NCBI RefSeq assembly: GCF_001612965.1
Contig: NZ_BDBL01000016.1
Span: forward strand, 62,001 to 126,000
Length of the DNA stretch: 64,000 nt
Source: Nocardia kruczakiae NBRC 101016
Lineage (GTDB): Bacteria > Actinomycetota > Actinomycetes > Mycobacteriales > Mycobacteriaceae
Direction: 5' to 3'
Shown here piece after piece: positions 25,115-34,174 of this stretch; position 1 is the first letter of the stretch; every line of letters begins with the position of its first letter. A program made the translations under genes and the position numbers. The notes beneath the pieces were generated by a model. The model was not told the origin of the DNA and did not search any database. It saw only the letters and a list, made by a program, of their open reading frames with translations.

Positions 25115-25849
25115 TCACGGGATGTCGTTGACTCCCTCGGCCAGTGCGTTGATGAGTTCGATCAGCGGCAGTTCGGGGTCCAGGGTCAACCCGTGGGCGC
25201 GGGCCGCGCCGTCGAGCACGCTCCAGGCGTAGCCGGCGACCTCGGAGATCAGCTGTTCACGGCTCAGCAGTGGGTCCGGATCGCGGGCCCAGCGGCCGAC
25301 GGTCGCCTCGGTCATCGACACGATGGCGAAGGTCATCGTGTCGGCCGTGGCCTCGTCGACCACACCGATCACCCCCGCCAGGCTCGACACGAGCAGCCGG
25401 GTCCGCGCCGCGATGGTGGCCTTGATGCTGCTGAGCGCGTCCACATCGTCGGGGTCGCCCATCGCCGGCCCGCTGCGCGCGAAGTCGTACAGCCGCGCAT
25501 GCTCGGTGAGCCAGTCCGCGACCGCGGCGACCGTGCGATGCAGGATCCGATGAATCGATCCGTCCCAGATGTCCAGCGCCGCGTCGACGGTATCGATGAA
25601 CTGCTCGGCGATCACACTCCGGGCCCGCCGATCCAGTTCGTCGCGCCCCGAAAATTGGCGATACACCACGGATTTCGCCAATCCGGACCGCTTCGCGATC
25701 TGTTGCATCGAGATCTCGCCGCCGCCGGACTCCTCCAGCAGTTCGATCAGCGCCTCGACGATCCGCCCCCGCCGACGGTCGTTGTGCGTTTGCCACCGCG
25801 CCTGCCGGCCCCCGATCGGGGCCGGTTCGGACGGGGAGGGAATCGCCAC
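25115..25849 (-). CDS. TetR family transcriptional regulator
   Basis: A 244-residue TetR-type repressor. The N-terminal helix-turn-helix occupies about residues 28-75 (RIVEALIELLEESGGGEISMQQIAKRSGLAKSVVYRQFSGRDEL). The remaining helices form a ligand-binding and dimer domain of a fatty-acid or small-molecule type. It is convergent with the diiron oxygenase gene, so its own promoter is on the far side; regulation of the oxygenase is plausible from neighbourhood only. No clear palindrome is seen immediately ahead of its start at 25849. Confidence 0.87.
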   Translation of the reverse strand: MAIPSPSEPAPIGGRQARWQTHNDRRRGRIVEALIELLEESGGGEISMQQIAKRSGLAKSVVYRQFSGRDELDRRARSVIAEQFIDTVDAALDIWDGSIHRILHRTVAAVADWLTEHARLYDFARSGPAMGDPDDVDALSSIKATIAARTRLLVSSLAGVIGVVDEATADTMTFAIVSMTEATVGRWARDPDPLLSREQLISEVAGYAWSVLDGAARAHGLTLDPELPLIELINALAEGVNDIP

Positions 25850-25924
25850 GCGGTCGAGTTTAAATCACCGGTTCCCGCGCGAATGGGCTTCGCTCGAGTC
25901 CAGGCCGGGCGCGGTGAGGGGTGA

Positions 25925-26833
25925 TCAGTGCACCGTCAGCCGGGGGTCGGGTTTCAGATGGGTGATCGACAGATCGCGGTGGGCGATGCCGGGTGCGCCG
26001 GCGTGGATCGGGCGGATCGCGTCGAGAACCGCCACCGCGGTCAGGTGGTCCGCGGGATGGATTCCGGCGGTGTCGTGGAAGTCGACCGTCGCCGTGCCGC
26101 GGGCGGTATCGGTCACCGTGGTCAGGCGATAGCGCAGGGGCGCTGTGTCTTTCGTGCGGGCGGTCCAGGTCGACCGGTAGCTCAGTCGCGGGCCGAGTTC
26201 GCGTTCGATGATCACCGTGTCGACGATGCCGCTGTCGGTGGTGACGACGTCGATCGACAGCGTGGCGTCCGATTCGAACGTGGCACCGAAGATCGCTTGC
26301 TCGAGTACTCGCAGGCCGGCTTCGTAATATTCGCCGACGGCCGCCGCTGCCGCCTCTGCCCGCGCGGCGGTGGCCGTGCCGATGCCGATGTCCTCCAGGC
26401 TGTTCCAGGGATGGACGCCGCACTCGGGAAGGGCGAGCTCCTCCTCGAGTTCGACGCGGCGGATATCGCGGGTGACCTCGGCCAGCGAGCGGGTGATCCG
26501 GGCAGCGAGCTGGGCCGGGAAGCCGCCCGTCGCATGGAATGTCGAGTTTCCGCCGCGGGCGGCGTCCCGAATCTCGGCGAGCCCTGCGACCGGAAGAGCC
26601 GAGACGACATCGAGGCCGTCCGCCAGTAGTCGCAGCACATCGTCGGTAATGTTCCCGCCGATTTCGTCCAGGGTCGGCACGTGGACCACACACTCGGTTT
26701 CGGTCGGTGCGGGCTGTGCCGCCCTGATCCGCCCGGCCAAGCGCAGATCGGGCCGCGCATCGATGCGGGCGGCGAGCAGGTCGGAGACCGGCCCGGTGCC
26801 CAGCACGGCGACGGGAATGATCGGGGTGCTCAT
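25925..26833 (-). CDS. Dihydrodipicolinate-reductase-like oxidoreductase (short paralogue)
   Basis: A 302-residue NAD(P)-binding protein. The N-terminus VAVLGTGPVSDLLAARI has the GxGxxx pattern of a Rossmann fold but with GPVS in place of the common GxxG. The later part (STFHATGGFPAQLAARI; CGVHPWNSL) resembles DapB-like / 2,4-diaminopentanoate dehydrogenase proteins. It overlaps the stop of the larger paralogue by ATGA and is probably a partner in the same pathway or complex. The ORF extends to 27388 but that part lies inside the neighbour. No signal peptide. Substrate unknown; mycobacteria carry many members annotated only as dihydrodipicolinate reductase-like. Confidence 0.75.
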   Translation of the reverse strand: MSTPIIPVAVLGTGPVSDLLAARIDARPDLRLAGRIRAAQPAPTETECVVHVPTLDEIGGNITDDVLRLLADGLDVVSALPVAGLAEIRDAARGGNSTFHATGGFPAQLAARITRSLAEVTRDIRRVELEEELALPECGVHPWNSLEDIGIGTATAARAEAAAAAVGEYYEAGLRVLEQAIFGATFESDATLSIDVVTTDSGIVDTVIIERELGPRLSYRSTWTARTKDTAPLRYRLTTVTDTARGTATVDFHDTAGIHPADHLTAVAVLDAIRPIHAGAPGIAHRDLSITHLKPDPRLTVH

Positions 26834-28119
26834 GCGGTCTCCAGCCGATAGCGCGAATCCAGGTCGGGCATCACCACTCCCGGTGGCGCGGAACATAATT
26901 CGGGGATGACGCTCAACATCGCGCGCACCGAGATGTCGGTGACCGCGGACCAGTCGGCGCTGTAGGCCTCGTCGTCCATCTCGTTGCGCATCTCGATCCG
27001 GGCCGGACTGCCGTCGAGGGTGATCACATGGCCGCCGGACAGGCTGCGCGGATGGTCCGGCCCCAGATGCGCATTGCCGGCGCCGACATGCCAGCATTCG
27101 GCATTCGTCATGAACAGGCGGTCGCCGAGGTATCCGCGATAGGTCATGTGGATCGCGCCGACGCTGCCGGGTTCGATCACGGTGCCGCCGGCTCGCACTC
27201 GTACCCGCGCGGGCACGGGATAGATATGGCGTTCGACGCGCACCTCGTCCGGACCCGCGCCGAACAGCGCATGCGCCACATTGCCGAGCACACCGTCGAA
27301 GTAGAAGTGCTGCATCAACCCGATCGCGTGGTCGGTGTCCACCGCGCTCAGCGGCATCCCGAAGCCGAGACTTTCCAGACCGCCCCACATCCCGTCGGGC
27401 GCGGCCGAGAGGTCACCGACTTCGAGGAATCGCACCTCGGTGATCTCGTCCAGCAGTCCGGCCAGCCGCAGCAGCAACTGCTCGACCATCAGGCCCGGAT
27501 GTAAACCCGTGCCGTGCAACGACACTCCGCCGGCCTCGCACGCCGCCTGCAACCGGCTGCCCAGCGCCCGCCGGGGCAGTGCGCGATCGACGATCGGTCC
27601 GGCGAGCCGTTCGAGGATCGGGCGCAGCGGCCGCGCGGGCGCCGAATCCACCGCGCGCATCCCGGTCCGCAAGGCCTTCACCGCGGGCCGCAGCCGGGCG
27701 CCGAACGCATCACCGGTGACCTTCATATCCGCCACCGTGCGCAGGACCGACAGCGGACTTCGCGAGGCGGACAGCCACGTCGGCATCGACGGATTGTGAT
27801 AACTCGCCGCGGAGACCACGTTCTTGCCGGATTCCAGCAGATCGACGACATCCGCGTCGGCGCCCTGGATCAGCGCCGGCGTGGTCGGCGTATGGACCAC
27901 GCAATCGGCGTCCAAGGCCAGGATCTCGTCCTTCGACGTCGTCGCGGCTACGCCCACCGGTGCCAGGCCCGCCAGTTCGCCGATATCCCGGCCGTGTTTG
28001 TGCGGACTGAAGACCTTGACCCCGACGACCTCGAAGTTCGGCGATTCGAGCGCGGTGCGCAGCGCCCGCCCACCCATATCGCCGGGCCCCCAGATCACGA
28101 GCCGATACGGACGCTCCAC
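26830..28119 (-). CDS. Dihydrodipicolinate-reductase-like / amine dehydrogenase family protein
   Basis: A 429-residue oxidoreductase with an N-terminal Rossmann domain (YRLVIWGPGDMGGRALRTAL) and the HTPTTPAL and GKNVVSAASYHNP segments typical of actinobacterial DapB-like amine dehydrogenase proteins. The C-terminal half (SLHGTGLHPGLMVEQLLLRL, ESLGFGMPLSAV) is the substrate domain. The GTG at 28119 is preceded by AAGGAGG at the ideal distance, which rules out the longer frame to 28251. It is translationally coupled (ATGA) to the shorter paralogue. A CTGTTTAACACAG near-palindrome at 28144-28156 sits just ahead of the gene. Confidence 0.78.
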   Translation of the reverse strand: MERPYRLVIWGPGDMGGRALRTALESPNFEVVGVKVFSPHKHGRDIGELAGLAPVGVAATTSKDEILALDADCVVHTPTTPALIQGADADVVDLLESGKNVVSAASYHNPSMPTWLSASRSPLSVLRTVADMKVTGDAFGARLRPAVKALRTGMRAVDSAPARPLRPILERLAGPIVDRALPRRALGSRLQAACEAGGVSLHGTGLHPGLMVEQLLLRLAGLLDEITEVRFLEVGDLSAAPDGMWGGLESLGFGMPLSAVDTDHAIGLMQHFYFDGVLGNVAHALFGAGPDEVRVERHIYPVPARVRVRAGGTVIEPGSVGAIHMTYRGYLGDRLFMTNAECWHVGAGNAHLGPDHPRSLSGGHVITLDGSPARIEMRNEMDDEAYSADWSAVTDISVRAMLSVIPELCSAPPGVVMPDLDSRYRLETA

Positions 28120-28259
28120 AACCGCCTCCTTGCCGTAGGTGATCTGTTTAACACAGTGAGACAGTTCTCGCATCACTCTCTTACCAATCGCGTCGGCGCC
28201 GGTCATACCTCGTTCGCTGCCGGTGAACAAGGGGTCGGAACAACTCGGCACACCGTGTA

Positions 28260-28280
28260 GTTGAGTAGGTAACGCTCAAC
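28260..28280. promoter_or_regulatory. HAIR-like operator (HspR site) ahead of lon
   Basis: TTGAGT (28261-28266), a 7-base spacer and GCTCAA (28274-28279) fit the HAIR consensus CTTGAGT-N7-ACTCAAG except at one inner base and the two outermost bases. It is 55 bases ahead of the lon GTG. HspR represses lon through such a site in Streptomyces, so heat-shock control of this gene is likely. Confidence 0.65.
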
Positions 28281-28334
28281 CCTGGAGGCGAAGAAACACA
28301 GGATCCGGGGCATGCTTTGGAAGGGGCTGAATCT

Positions 28335-30779
28335 GTGAGTACTCCACAGCGTCTGCCGGTGCTGTTTCTGACCGATCCGGTCGTGTTGCCGGGCATGGTC
28401 GTCCCCATCGAGCTCGACGAATCCGCACAGGCCGCCATCGACGCCGCACGGGCCGCGAAATCGGACTCCGTGCTGCTCGCACCGCGTCTGGACGAGGGCT
28501 ACGCCGCCTACGGGGTGATCGCGACCATCGAACAGGTCGGCCGGATGCGCGGTGGCGCCGCCGCCGCGGTGCTGAAGGCCGAGCAGCGGGCGAGGATCGG
28601 GCACGGAGTCACCGGTCCGGGCGCCGCGCTGTGGGTGGAGGCCGAACCGGTCGACACCCCCGCACCCGATGCGCACACGAAGGAACTGGCCGCCGAATAC
28701 AAGCAGCTGGTCGTCTCGGTCCTGCAGCGCCGTGAGGCCTGGCAGGTCATCGATGTGGTCAACCGGCTGACCGACCCCTCGGCCCTGGCCGATACCGCCG
28801 GCTACGCGCCGTATCTGACCGATGAGCAGAAGCGTGAACTGCTCGACACTCCCGATGTCGCCGAGCGGCTGACCCGGCTGATCGGGTGGACCAAGGACCA
28901 CATCGCCGAGGTCGAGGTCACCGAGAAGATCAGTGAGGATGTGCGCGAGGGCGTCGAGAAGTCGCAGCGGGAATTCCTGCTGCGCCAGCAGCTCAACGCG
29001 ATTCGCAAGGAACTGGGCGACGGTGAGCCCGACGGCGCGGACGACTACCGCACCCGGGTGGAGACCGCCGAACTGCCCGGCAACGTCCGCGAGGCCGCGC
29101 TGCGCGAGGTCGACCGGCTCGAGCGCAGCAGCGATCAAAGTCCGGAATCGGGCTGGATCCGCACCTGGCTGGATACCGTCCTGGATCTGCCGTGGGCGGT
29201 GAAAACCACCGACAGCACCGATGTTTCGGCGGCTCGTGCGGTGCTCGACGCCGACCACCACGGTCTGGAAGAGGTCAAGGACCGCATGGTCGAATACCTG
29301 GCCGTGCGCGCCCGCCGGGCCGCACGTGGCCTGGAGGTCGTCGGCGGTCGTGGCTCCGGTGCCGTGATGGTGCTGGCCGGACCTCCCGGTGTCGGTAAGA
29401 CCTCGCTCGGTGAGAGCGTGGCGCGGGCCCTGGGCCGCAAGTTCGTGCGTGTCGCCCTGGGCGGTGTGCGCGACGAGGCCGAGATCCGCGGTCACCGGCG
29501 AACCTACGTCGGCGCTCTGCCGGGCCGGATCGTGCGTGCCATCAAGGAGGCGGGTTCGATGAATCCCGTCGTCCTGCTGGACGAGATCGACAAGGTCGGC
29601 TCCGACTTCCGGGGTGATCCGGCGGCCGCGCTGCTCGAGGTGCTGGATCCGGCGCAGAACCACACCTTCCGCGACCACTACCTGGATCTGGACCTGGATC
29701 TGTCCGATGTGCTGTTCATCGCGACCGCGAACGTCATGGAGACCATTCCCGGCCCGCTGCTGGACCGCATGGAACTGATCACCGTCGACGGGTACACCGA
29801 GGACGACAAGGTGGCCATCGCCCGCGACTTCCTGGTGCCGCGGCAGCTGGAACGGAATGCGCTGACCGCCGAGGAGGTGTCGTTCACCGACGAGGCCCTG
29901 CGGGAGATCGCGGCCAACTACACCCGGGAAGCCGGTGTGCGCCAGTTGGAGCGACTGCTCGCGAAGGCGTTGCGCAAAGCGGCGACTCGGCTGTCGCAGG
30001 ACGAGCTCGGTGGTGAAACGGATGGCGCCACAGCGGCTTCCGAGCAGCTGGTGATCGGTCTCGGCGATCTGAAGGATTACCTGGGCCGTCCGCGCTTCAC
30101 CCCGGATTCGGTGGAACGCACCTCGGTCCCCGGCGTGGCGACCGGCTTGGCGGTCACCGGCGCGGGTGGCGACGTCCTCTACATCGAGGCCAATGCCGCC
30201 GAGGGCGAGCGCTCGCTGACCCTGACCGGTCAGCTGGGTGACGTCATGAAGGAATCCGCGCAGATCGCACTGACCTATGTGCGATCGCACCTGGAAGAGA
30301 TCGGCATCGAGGCTCCATCCGATGCCGCAGCTCCCGAGGGCCTACGTGGTTACGCTCCGCTGCCGCCTTCGGCTCGCCGGAGCGCTGCGGGGGTGCTGGA
30401 TCGCAACATCCACATCCACTTCCCGGCCGGTGCGGTGCCCAAGGACGGTCCGTCCGCGGGTGTCACCATGGTCACCGCTCTGGTGTCGCTGGCCCTGGGC
30501 CGCCAGGTGCGCGGCGATGTCGGCATGACCGGTGAGGTCACGCTGAACGGACGGGTGCTGCCGATCGGCGGTGTGAAGCAGAAGCTGCTCGCCGCCCAGC
30601 GTGCCGGCCTGAAGACCGTGTTCATCCCGGCCCGCAACGAGCCGGACCTGGACGAGGTCCCCGCCGAGGTGCTGGCCGCCCTGGACGTCCGCCCCGTCGC
30701 CGACGTGGCCGACATCCTGGCCTACGCCATCGAACCGGTCACCGAACCGGCCTACCAGGCCTTCGCCGCGAGCGCCTGA
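28335..30779 (+). CDS. lon: ATP-dependent protease Lon
   Basis: Cytoplasmic LonA protease of 814 residues that degrades misfolded and regulatory proteins. The N-terminal LON substrate domain runs to about residue 195, followed by a coiled coil ([21 protein letters not shown]). The AAA+ module has Walker A GPPGVGKT (349-356) and Walker B LLDEIDK (415-421). The protease domain has the Ser707 nucleophile in PKDGPSAG and Lys750 in GGVKQKLL. A roughly 20-residue Ala/Pro-rich insertion ([20 protein letters not shown]) lies just before the IHIHFP strand. The GTG at 28335 with AAGGGG eight bases upstream is used; a TTG at 28317 is less likely. A HAIR-like site lies upstream and a strong terminator follows. 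Confidence 0.97.
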   Translation: MSTPQRLPVLFLTDPVVLPGMVVPIELDESAQAAIDAARAAKSDSVLLAPRLDEGYAAYGVIATIEQVGRMRGGAAAAVLKAEQRARIGHGVTGPGAALWVEAEPVDTPAPDAHTKELAAEYKQLVVSVLQRREAWQVIDVVNRLTDPSALADTAGYAPYLTDEQKRELLDTPDVAERLTRLIGWTKDHIAEVEVTEKISEDVREGVEKSQREFLLRQQLNAIRKELGDGEPDGADDYRTRVETAELPGNVREAALREVDRLERSSDQSPESGWIRTWLDTVLDLPWAVKTTDSTDVSAARAVLDADHHGLEEVKDRMVEYLAVRARRAARGLEVVGGRGSGAVMVLAGPPGVGKTSLGESVARALGRKFVRVALGGVRDEAEIRGHRRTYVGALPGRIVRAIKEAGSMNPVVLLDEIDKVGSDFRGDPAAALLEVLDPAQNHTFRDHYLDLDLDLSDVLFIATANVMETIPGPLLDRMELITVDGYTEDDKVAIARDFLVPRQLERNALTAEEVSFTDEALREIAANYTREAGVRQLERLLAKALRKAATRLSQDELGGETDGATAASEQLVIGLGDLKDYLGRPRFTPDSVERTSVPGVATGLAVTGAGGDVLYIEANAAEGERSLTLTGQLGDVMKESAQIALTYVRSHLEEIGIEAPSDAAAPEGLRGYAPLPPSARRSAAGVLDRNIHIHFPAGAVPKDGPSAGVTMVTALVSLALGRQVRGDVGMTGEVTLNGRVLPIGGVKQKLLAAQRAGLKTVFIPARNEPDLDEVPAEVLAALDVRPVADVADILAYAIEPVTEPAYQAFAASA

Positions 30780-30803
30780 TCCGGACGACCGGCTGTTACG
30801 AGT

Positions 30804-30841
30804 CGAGGGGCCGTTCACCTTTCGGGGTGAACGGCCCCTCG
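30804..30841. terminator. Bidirectional terminator between lon and the DUF1707 gene
   Basis: A 16-bp perfect stem (30804-30819 with 30826-30841) and a TTTCGG loop lie 25 bases after the lon stop and 33 bases after the convergent gene's stop. No T-run follows. Confidence 0.85.
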
Positions 30842-30873
30842 CCGTGTTTCGGTGTGCCGCTCGCCGTGCTCGG

Positions 30874-31491
30874 TCACCGGCGAGGGCGGCGCAGCAACCA
30901 AGCCCAGAAGGAGCGGCGGGGTGGTTTCGGGTACTCGGCGCGGAGGGATCCGGACGTGATCGAACCGTCCACGCGCAGGGTCGGACATCCGGGGAGCGGG
31001 GGTTCGTTCACCCGATTCTTCGCGCTGCCGCTGACGAACGCCACCCGGTCGACATCCACCTGCCAGCCGCGTGGAACCGTCAATCGGACACTGCCCGAAG
31101 CGATTCCGATATGCAGCTGCACCACCGCGTGCGGGCAGATCGCCTCGGTGAAATCCAATCGCACCGATCCGGAGGCCGCGGTGGCGGTGATCTCGGCCGG
31201 CACGATCCACCGACCGTCCTTGCGCAGCGACCCGCTGACCGTGGTCAGGACCAGCGGTTCGCGTGCCGCGGCCACCGGCAGATCGGCGGTCACGGCGGCG
31301 AGCTCGTCGTGGGTGGTCGCGGCGTAGGCAGCGGCCAAGCGCCGGTCCAGCTCGGCGAGATCGAGCGAACCGTCCCGCAGCGCCAGCTGCAGCAGCCGCT
31401 CCGCCTGCGCCCGTTCATGATCGGTGATCCGTACCGCGGGCTCCGAGCGGCGTTGGGCGATGTCCGGGCGGTGGTCCGGAGATTCGGTCAT
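30874..31491 (-). CDS. DUF1707 domain protein
   Basis: A 205-residue protein. The N-terminal DUF1707 (SHOCT-like) module is clear at about residues 20-70 (VRITDHERAQAERLLQLALRDGSLDLAELDRRLAAAYAATT). The C-terminal half is beta-rich with repeated SGS turns (VSGSLRKDG, ASGSVRLDF, ASGSVRLTV, TSGSLRAEY) and resembles the LiaF-like C-terminal domain that responds to cell-wall stress. It ends in a basic stretch without a membrane helix. The start at 31491 is preceded by GAGG at eight bases. Function unknown; envelope-stress sensing is a guess from the domain pairing. Confidence 0.8.
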   Translation of the reverse strand: MTESPDHRPDIAQRRSEPAVRITDHERAQAERLLQLALRDGSLDLAELDRRLAAAYAATTHDELAAVTADLPVAAAREPLVLTTVSGSLRKDGRWIVPAEITATAASGSVRLDFTEAICPHAVVQLHIGIASGSVRLTVPRGWQVDVDRVAFVSGSAKNRVNEPPLPGCPTLRVDGSITSGSLRAEYPKPPRRSFWAWLLRRPRR

Positions 31492-31637
31492 CGGCACATC
31501 CTCGTGGTGGTGATGCCGAAATCCTACGTGCGACCGGACGCGCCCGATATCGTCAGCGCTGCCGACATGTGCTTGGCACGCCGGTGTGCGGGCACGCCGA
31601 CCATGGCGTTCGCCGCTGCGCCCGCAGCAGTCTCCGC

Positions 31638-32219
31638 CTACAGTCCATGCGATCCATTCATGGGCAGGGTGCGCTCGACCACGCGCACCGTGCCCTGCGC
31701 GACGGCACATATGGTGCTGGAACCATCGCTGTCGCAATAGATCTCGCAGCGGGTGACGGCTTGACGGCGGGTGGCGTCGGTGACCGTCGCGTGCGCGCGA
31801 AGCCGCCTACCCCGCGCGGGCCGCAGGTAGGTGACGGTGAAGCCGCCGGTCAGGACATTCGGGCCCAGCGCGGAACCGGCGGCGAAGGTGAGCGCGTTGT
31901 CGGCCAGATAGGCCATCACCCCGCCGTGTACGAAACCGAACTGCTGAGCGTGCTCGGGACCCACGTCGATCACCAAAGTGGCCGTCCCTCCCTCGAATTC
32001 GGTGATCTCGGTGCCGACGTGCCGGGCGAAGGGTTGCGCCGCCAGCACCGCGCGAGCCTGCTCGAACGTGAGCCTTTCCGTCGAGGGGCCGGCGTCTCCA
32101 CGGGGGCCGCCTCGGCCCGCATCGGTCGCGGCTCCGGTCGTCATGATCGCCTCGCCCCCGTTCCCGCCGTGCGCACCGTCGGTGGGGCTGTCTGCCTGTG
32201 CCGCAGATTGCATGGTCAT
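31638..32219 (-). CDS. PaaI family (hotdog) thioesterase
   Basis: A 193-residue hotdog-fold acyl-CoA thioesterase. The core starts at about residue 50; the first 45 residues are a disordered Gly/Ala/Thr-rich leader. The diagnostic segment is FGFVHGGVMAYLADNALTFAA, with the catalytic Asp in YLADNA and the HGG turn. Further strands (GGFTVTYLRPARGRRLRAHATV) complete the fold. The ATG at 32219 or 32213 can both serve, since AGAGGAT lies just ahead. It is 20 bases behind the TetR gene on the same strand and probably under its control. Confidence 0.83.
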   Translation of the reverse strand: MTMQSAAQADSPTDGAHGGNGGEAIMTTGAATDAGRGGPRGDAGPSTERLTFEQARAVLAAQPFARHVGTEITEFEGGTATLVIDVGPEHAQQFGFVHGGVMAYLADNALTFAAGSALGPNVLTGGFTVTYLRPARGRRLRAHATVTDATRRQAVTRCEIYCDSDGSSTICAVAQGTVRVVERTLPMNGSHGL

Positions 32220-32239
32220 ATCCTCTGCTGTCGAAGTTT

Positions 32240-32794
32240 TCAGTTGTTACGCAACGACTTCCACGCCGCCACGGCCAATTCCGCGGCGACATCGGTCGGC
32301 GCGGTGCGGAGGCTGCCGCTCACCCACTGCCGCGAGTACTCCTGCGCCGGACCCAGCCACAGCGCGTACAGCAGGTCGAATTCCAGGTCGCGGACCGTGC
32401 CGTAGCGGGCATGGGTGCGCCACCAGCGCGCGACGGAGGTGAGGAATTCCCGGTTGCTGTCGCTGTCGCGCACTCCGGGCGGCCGCGGCGACATGAGAAT
32501 TGTCGCGCGGTACCGGTTTTCGGTGACCCAGCGCAGATGCTCGGTGACGCCGGCGGTGACTCCGCTCTCGGCATCGGTGCTGTCGGCGATGCTCGCCCAG
32601 AAATGACGCTGGTAGTCGGCCAGCGCATTGGCCCAGACCTGCCGGTACAGATCGGCCTTGTCCGGGAAGTGGTGGTACAGCGCGCCGACGCTCGCTCCCG
32701 CGTCGGCCCTGATCCGGCTCAGCGTCGCGTCGAGCGTCCCCTGCTCGGCGAACTGCCGCTCGGCCGCCAGCAGCAACCGATCTCGAATCTTCAT
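32240..32794 (-). CDS. TetR family transcriptional regulator
   Basis: A 184-residue TetR regulator. The helix-turn-helix is at residues 4-46 (RDRLLLAAERQFAEQGTLDATLSRIRADAGASVGALYHHFPDK); the rest is a compact helical ligand domain with several Trp (RWWRTHARYG, YALWLGPAQEY). It leads the two-gene unit with the PaaI-type thioesterase, which suggests control of acyl-CoA turnover. The inverted repeat CAGAA-TTTAG-TTCTG lies three bases ahead of its start codon, a position suited to autoregulation. Confidence 0.87.
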   Translation of the reverse strand: MKIRDRLLLAAERQFAEQGTLDATLSRIRADAGASVGALYHHFPDKADLYRQVWANALADYQRHFWASIADSTDAESGVTAGVTEHLRWVTENRYRATILMSPRPPGVRDSDSNREFLTSVARWWRTHARYGTVRDLEFDLLYALWLGPAQEYSRQWVSGSLRTAPTDVAAELAVAAWKSLRNN

Positions 32795-32797
32795 AAC

Positions 32798-32812
32798 CAG
32801 AATTTAGTTCTG
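32798..32812. promoter_or_regulatory. Putative autoregulatory operator of the TetR-thioesterase unit
   Basis: CAGAA and TTCTG form a perfect 5-bp inverted repeat with a 5-base spacer, directly abutting the TetR start codon and in the short gap to the divergent polymerase gene. A bound repressor would block a leaderless or very short-leader transcript. Confidence 0.45.
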
Positions 32813-32884
32813 TTTCGGCATCGGCGCAAGGCGCTACCTGCGAAGTCCCTCCGGCTGTCGGTGCCGTGCGGTAAGAACGGTCTC

Positions 32885-34042
32885 GTGGCCAGGTGGCTGT
32901 TGCATGTCGACCTCGACCAATTCCAGGCGGCGGTGGAGTTCCGCCGCCATCCCGAGCTGCGCGGGCAGCCGGTGATCGTCGGCGGCAACGGTGATCCGAA
33001 CGAACCGCGCAAGGTGGTCACCTGCGCGTCGTATCCGGCGCGGGCCTTCGGCGTGCGGGCGGGAATGCCGCTGCGCACCGCCGTCCGCAAATGTCCGGAC
33101 GGGGTGTTCCTGCCTCTCGACATGACCACCTACGAGGAGGCGTCCGACGAGGTCATGGAGGTGCTGCGGCGGTTCCCGGTGCGGGTCGAGGTGCTGGGCT
33201 GGGACGAGGCCTTCCTCGCCGCAGACACCGACGATCCCGAATCGCTCGCACGCGAGATCCGCAGTGCGATAGCGAAATTGAACCTCACGTGTTCGATAGG
33301 TATCGGCGACAACAAATTGCGCGCGAAACTGGCGACCGGATTCGCGAAGAGCGTCGGCAAAGGTACGGACGCGAAGGCCACGAACAGCACGGACGCCGGG
33401 GCCGGGGGCGCGAGTGCGAACGAGGTTGCGGAACAGGAGCATTCGGAACGCGAGGCAGCGGTGGCGCCGCGGTCCGAGCCCGGTGCGGGAATCTTCCGGC
33501 TCACCGCCGAGAACTGGAACGAGCTCATGGCGCACCGCCCGACCAGCGCGCTGTGGGGTATCGGCACTCGCATCGCGCAGCGGATGTCGGCTCTGGGCAT
33601 CGACACCGTCGCCCAGCTCGCGGCCGCCGACCGGAATGTCCTGGCCGCCGAATTCGGCCCGGCCACCGGCCCGTATCTCTGGGTGCTCGGCCACGGCGCC
33701 GGCGATACCGATGTGGTGACCGAGCCGCGAATTCCGGTGGGGCGCAGCAAGTCCGAGACATTCCCGCACGATCTGACCGATCGAGAGGAGATTCGCGCCC
33801 AGGTGGCGCGGCTGGCTCGCGAGGTCGCGGAGGAGATGGCCGCGGCCGGTCGGATCGGCACCCGGGTGGGCGTCACGGTGCGTACGAATACCTTCTACAC
33901 CCGCACCAAACAGAAGAAGCTGCCCGAACCGACGATCGACGCCGAGACGATCACCGCGGTCGCACTCGAGATCATCGACCGGTTCGAACTCGATCGGCCG
34001 GTCCGGCTGCTCGGGGTGCGACTCGAACTCGTCCCGCGATAG
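32885..34042 (+). CDS. dinB: Y-family DNA polymerase IV, DinB2-like, with altered steric gate
   Basis: Translesion DNA polymerase of 385 residues. The palm carboxylates are Asp9 (HVDLDQF) and Asp107/Glu108 (GWDEAFL). After DQF the residue at the steric-gate position is Gln14 (DLDQFQAA); E. coli DinB has Phe there, and M. smegmatis DinB2 has Leu and uses ribonucleotides readily. Residues about 156-202 are an inserted Ala/Gly/Glu-rich segment between the GFAK helix and the AGIFRL thumb, where homologues have a few residues. The thumb (GIGTRIAQRMSALGI) and little finger (GRSKSETFPHDL) are intact. The GTG at 32885 begins the conserved fold. It is divergent from the TetR gene. Confidence 0.9.
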   Translation: MARWLLHVDLDQFQAAVEFRRHPELRGQPVIVGGNGDPNEPRKVVTCASYPARAFGVRAGMPLRTAVRKCPDGVFLPLDMTTYEEASDEVMEVLRRFPVRVEVLGWDEAFLAADTDDPESLAREIRSAIAKLNLTCSIGIGDNKLRAKLATGFAKSVGKGTDAKATNSTDAGAGGASANEVAEQEHSEREAAVAPRSEPGAGIFRLTAENWNELMAHRPTSALWGIGTRIAQRMSALGIDTVAQLAAADRNVLAAEFGPATGPYLWVLGHGAGDTDVVTEPRIPVGRSKSETFPHDLTDREEIRAQVARLAREVAEEMAAAGRIGTRVGVTVRTNTFYTRTKQKKLPEPTIDAETITAVALEIIDRFELDRPVRLLGVRLELVPR

Positions 34043-34174
34043 CCGCAGTCGCGCAACGGCCCGAGCCCCGGCGTTTCCGTGCCCGGCTGCCGGATATGTC
34101 TCGGTAGTGGCGGCGTCGCACGCGGTGCGGCCGTTTGTCATGCTGGGCCCGCAGACTCGACCGAAAGGCAGCCC

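Noticed and set aside
28203..30290. A 695-codon minus-strand frame opposite lon
   Set aside because: Antisense shadow of lon; Arg/His/Gln-rich without motif.
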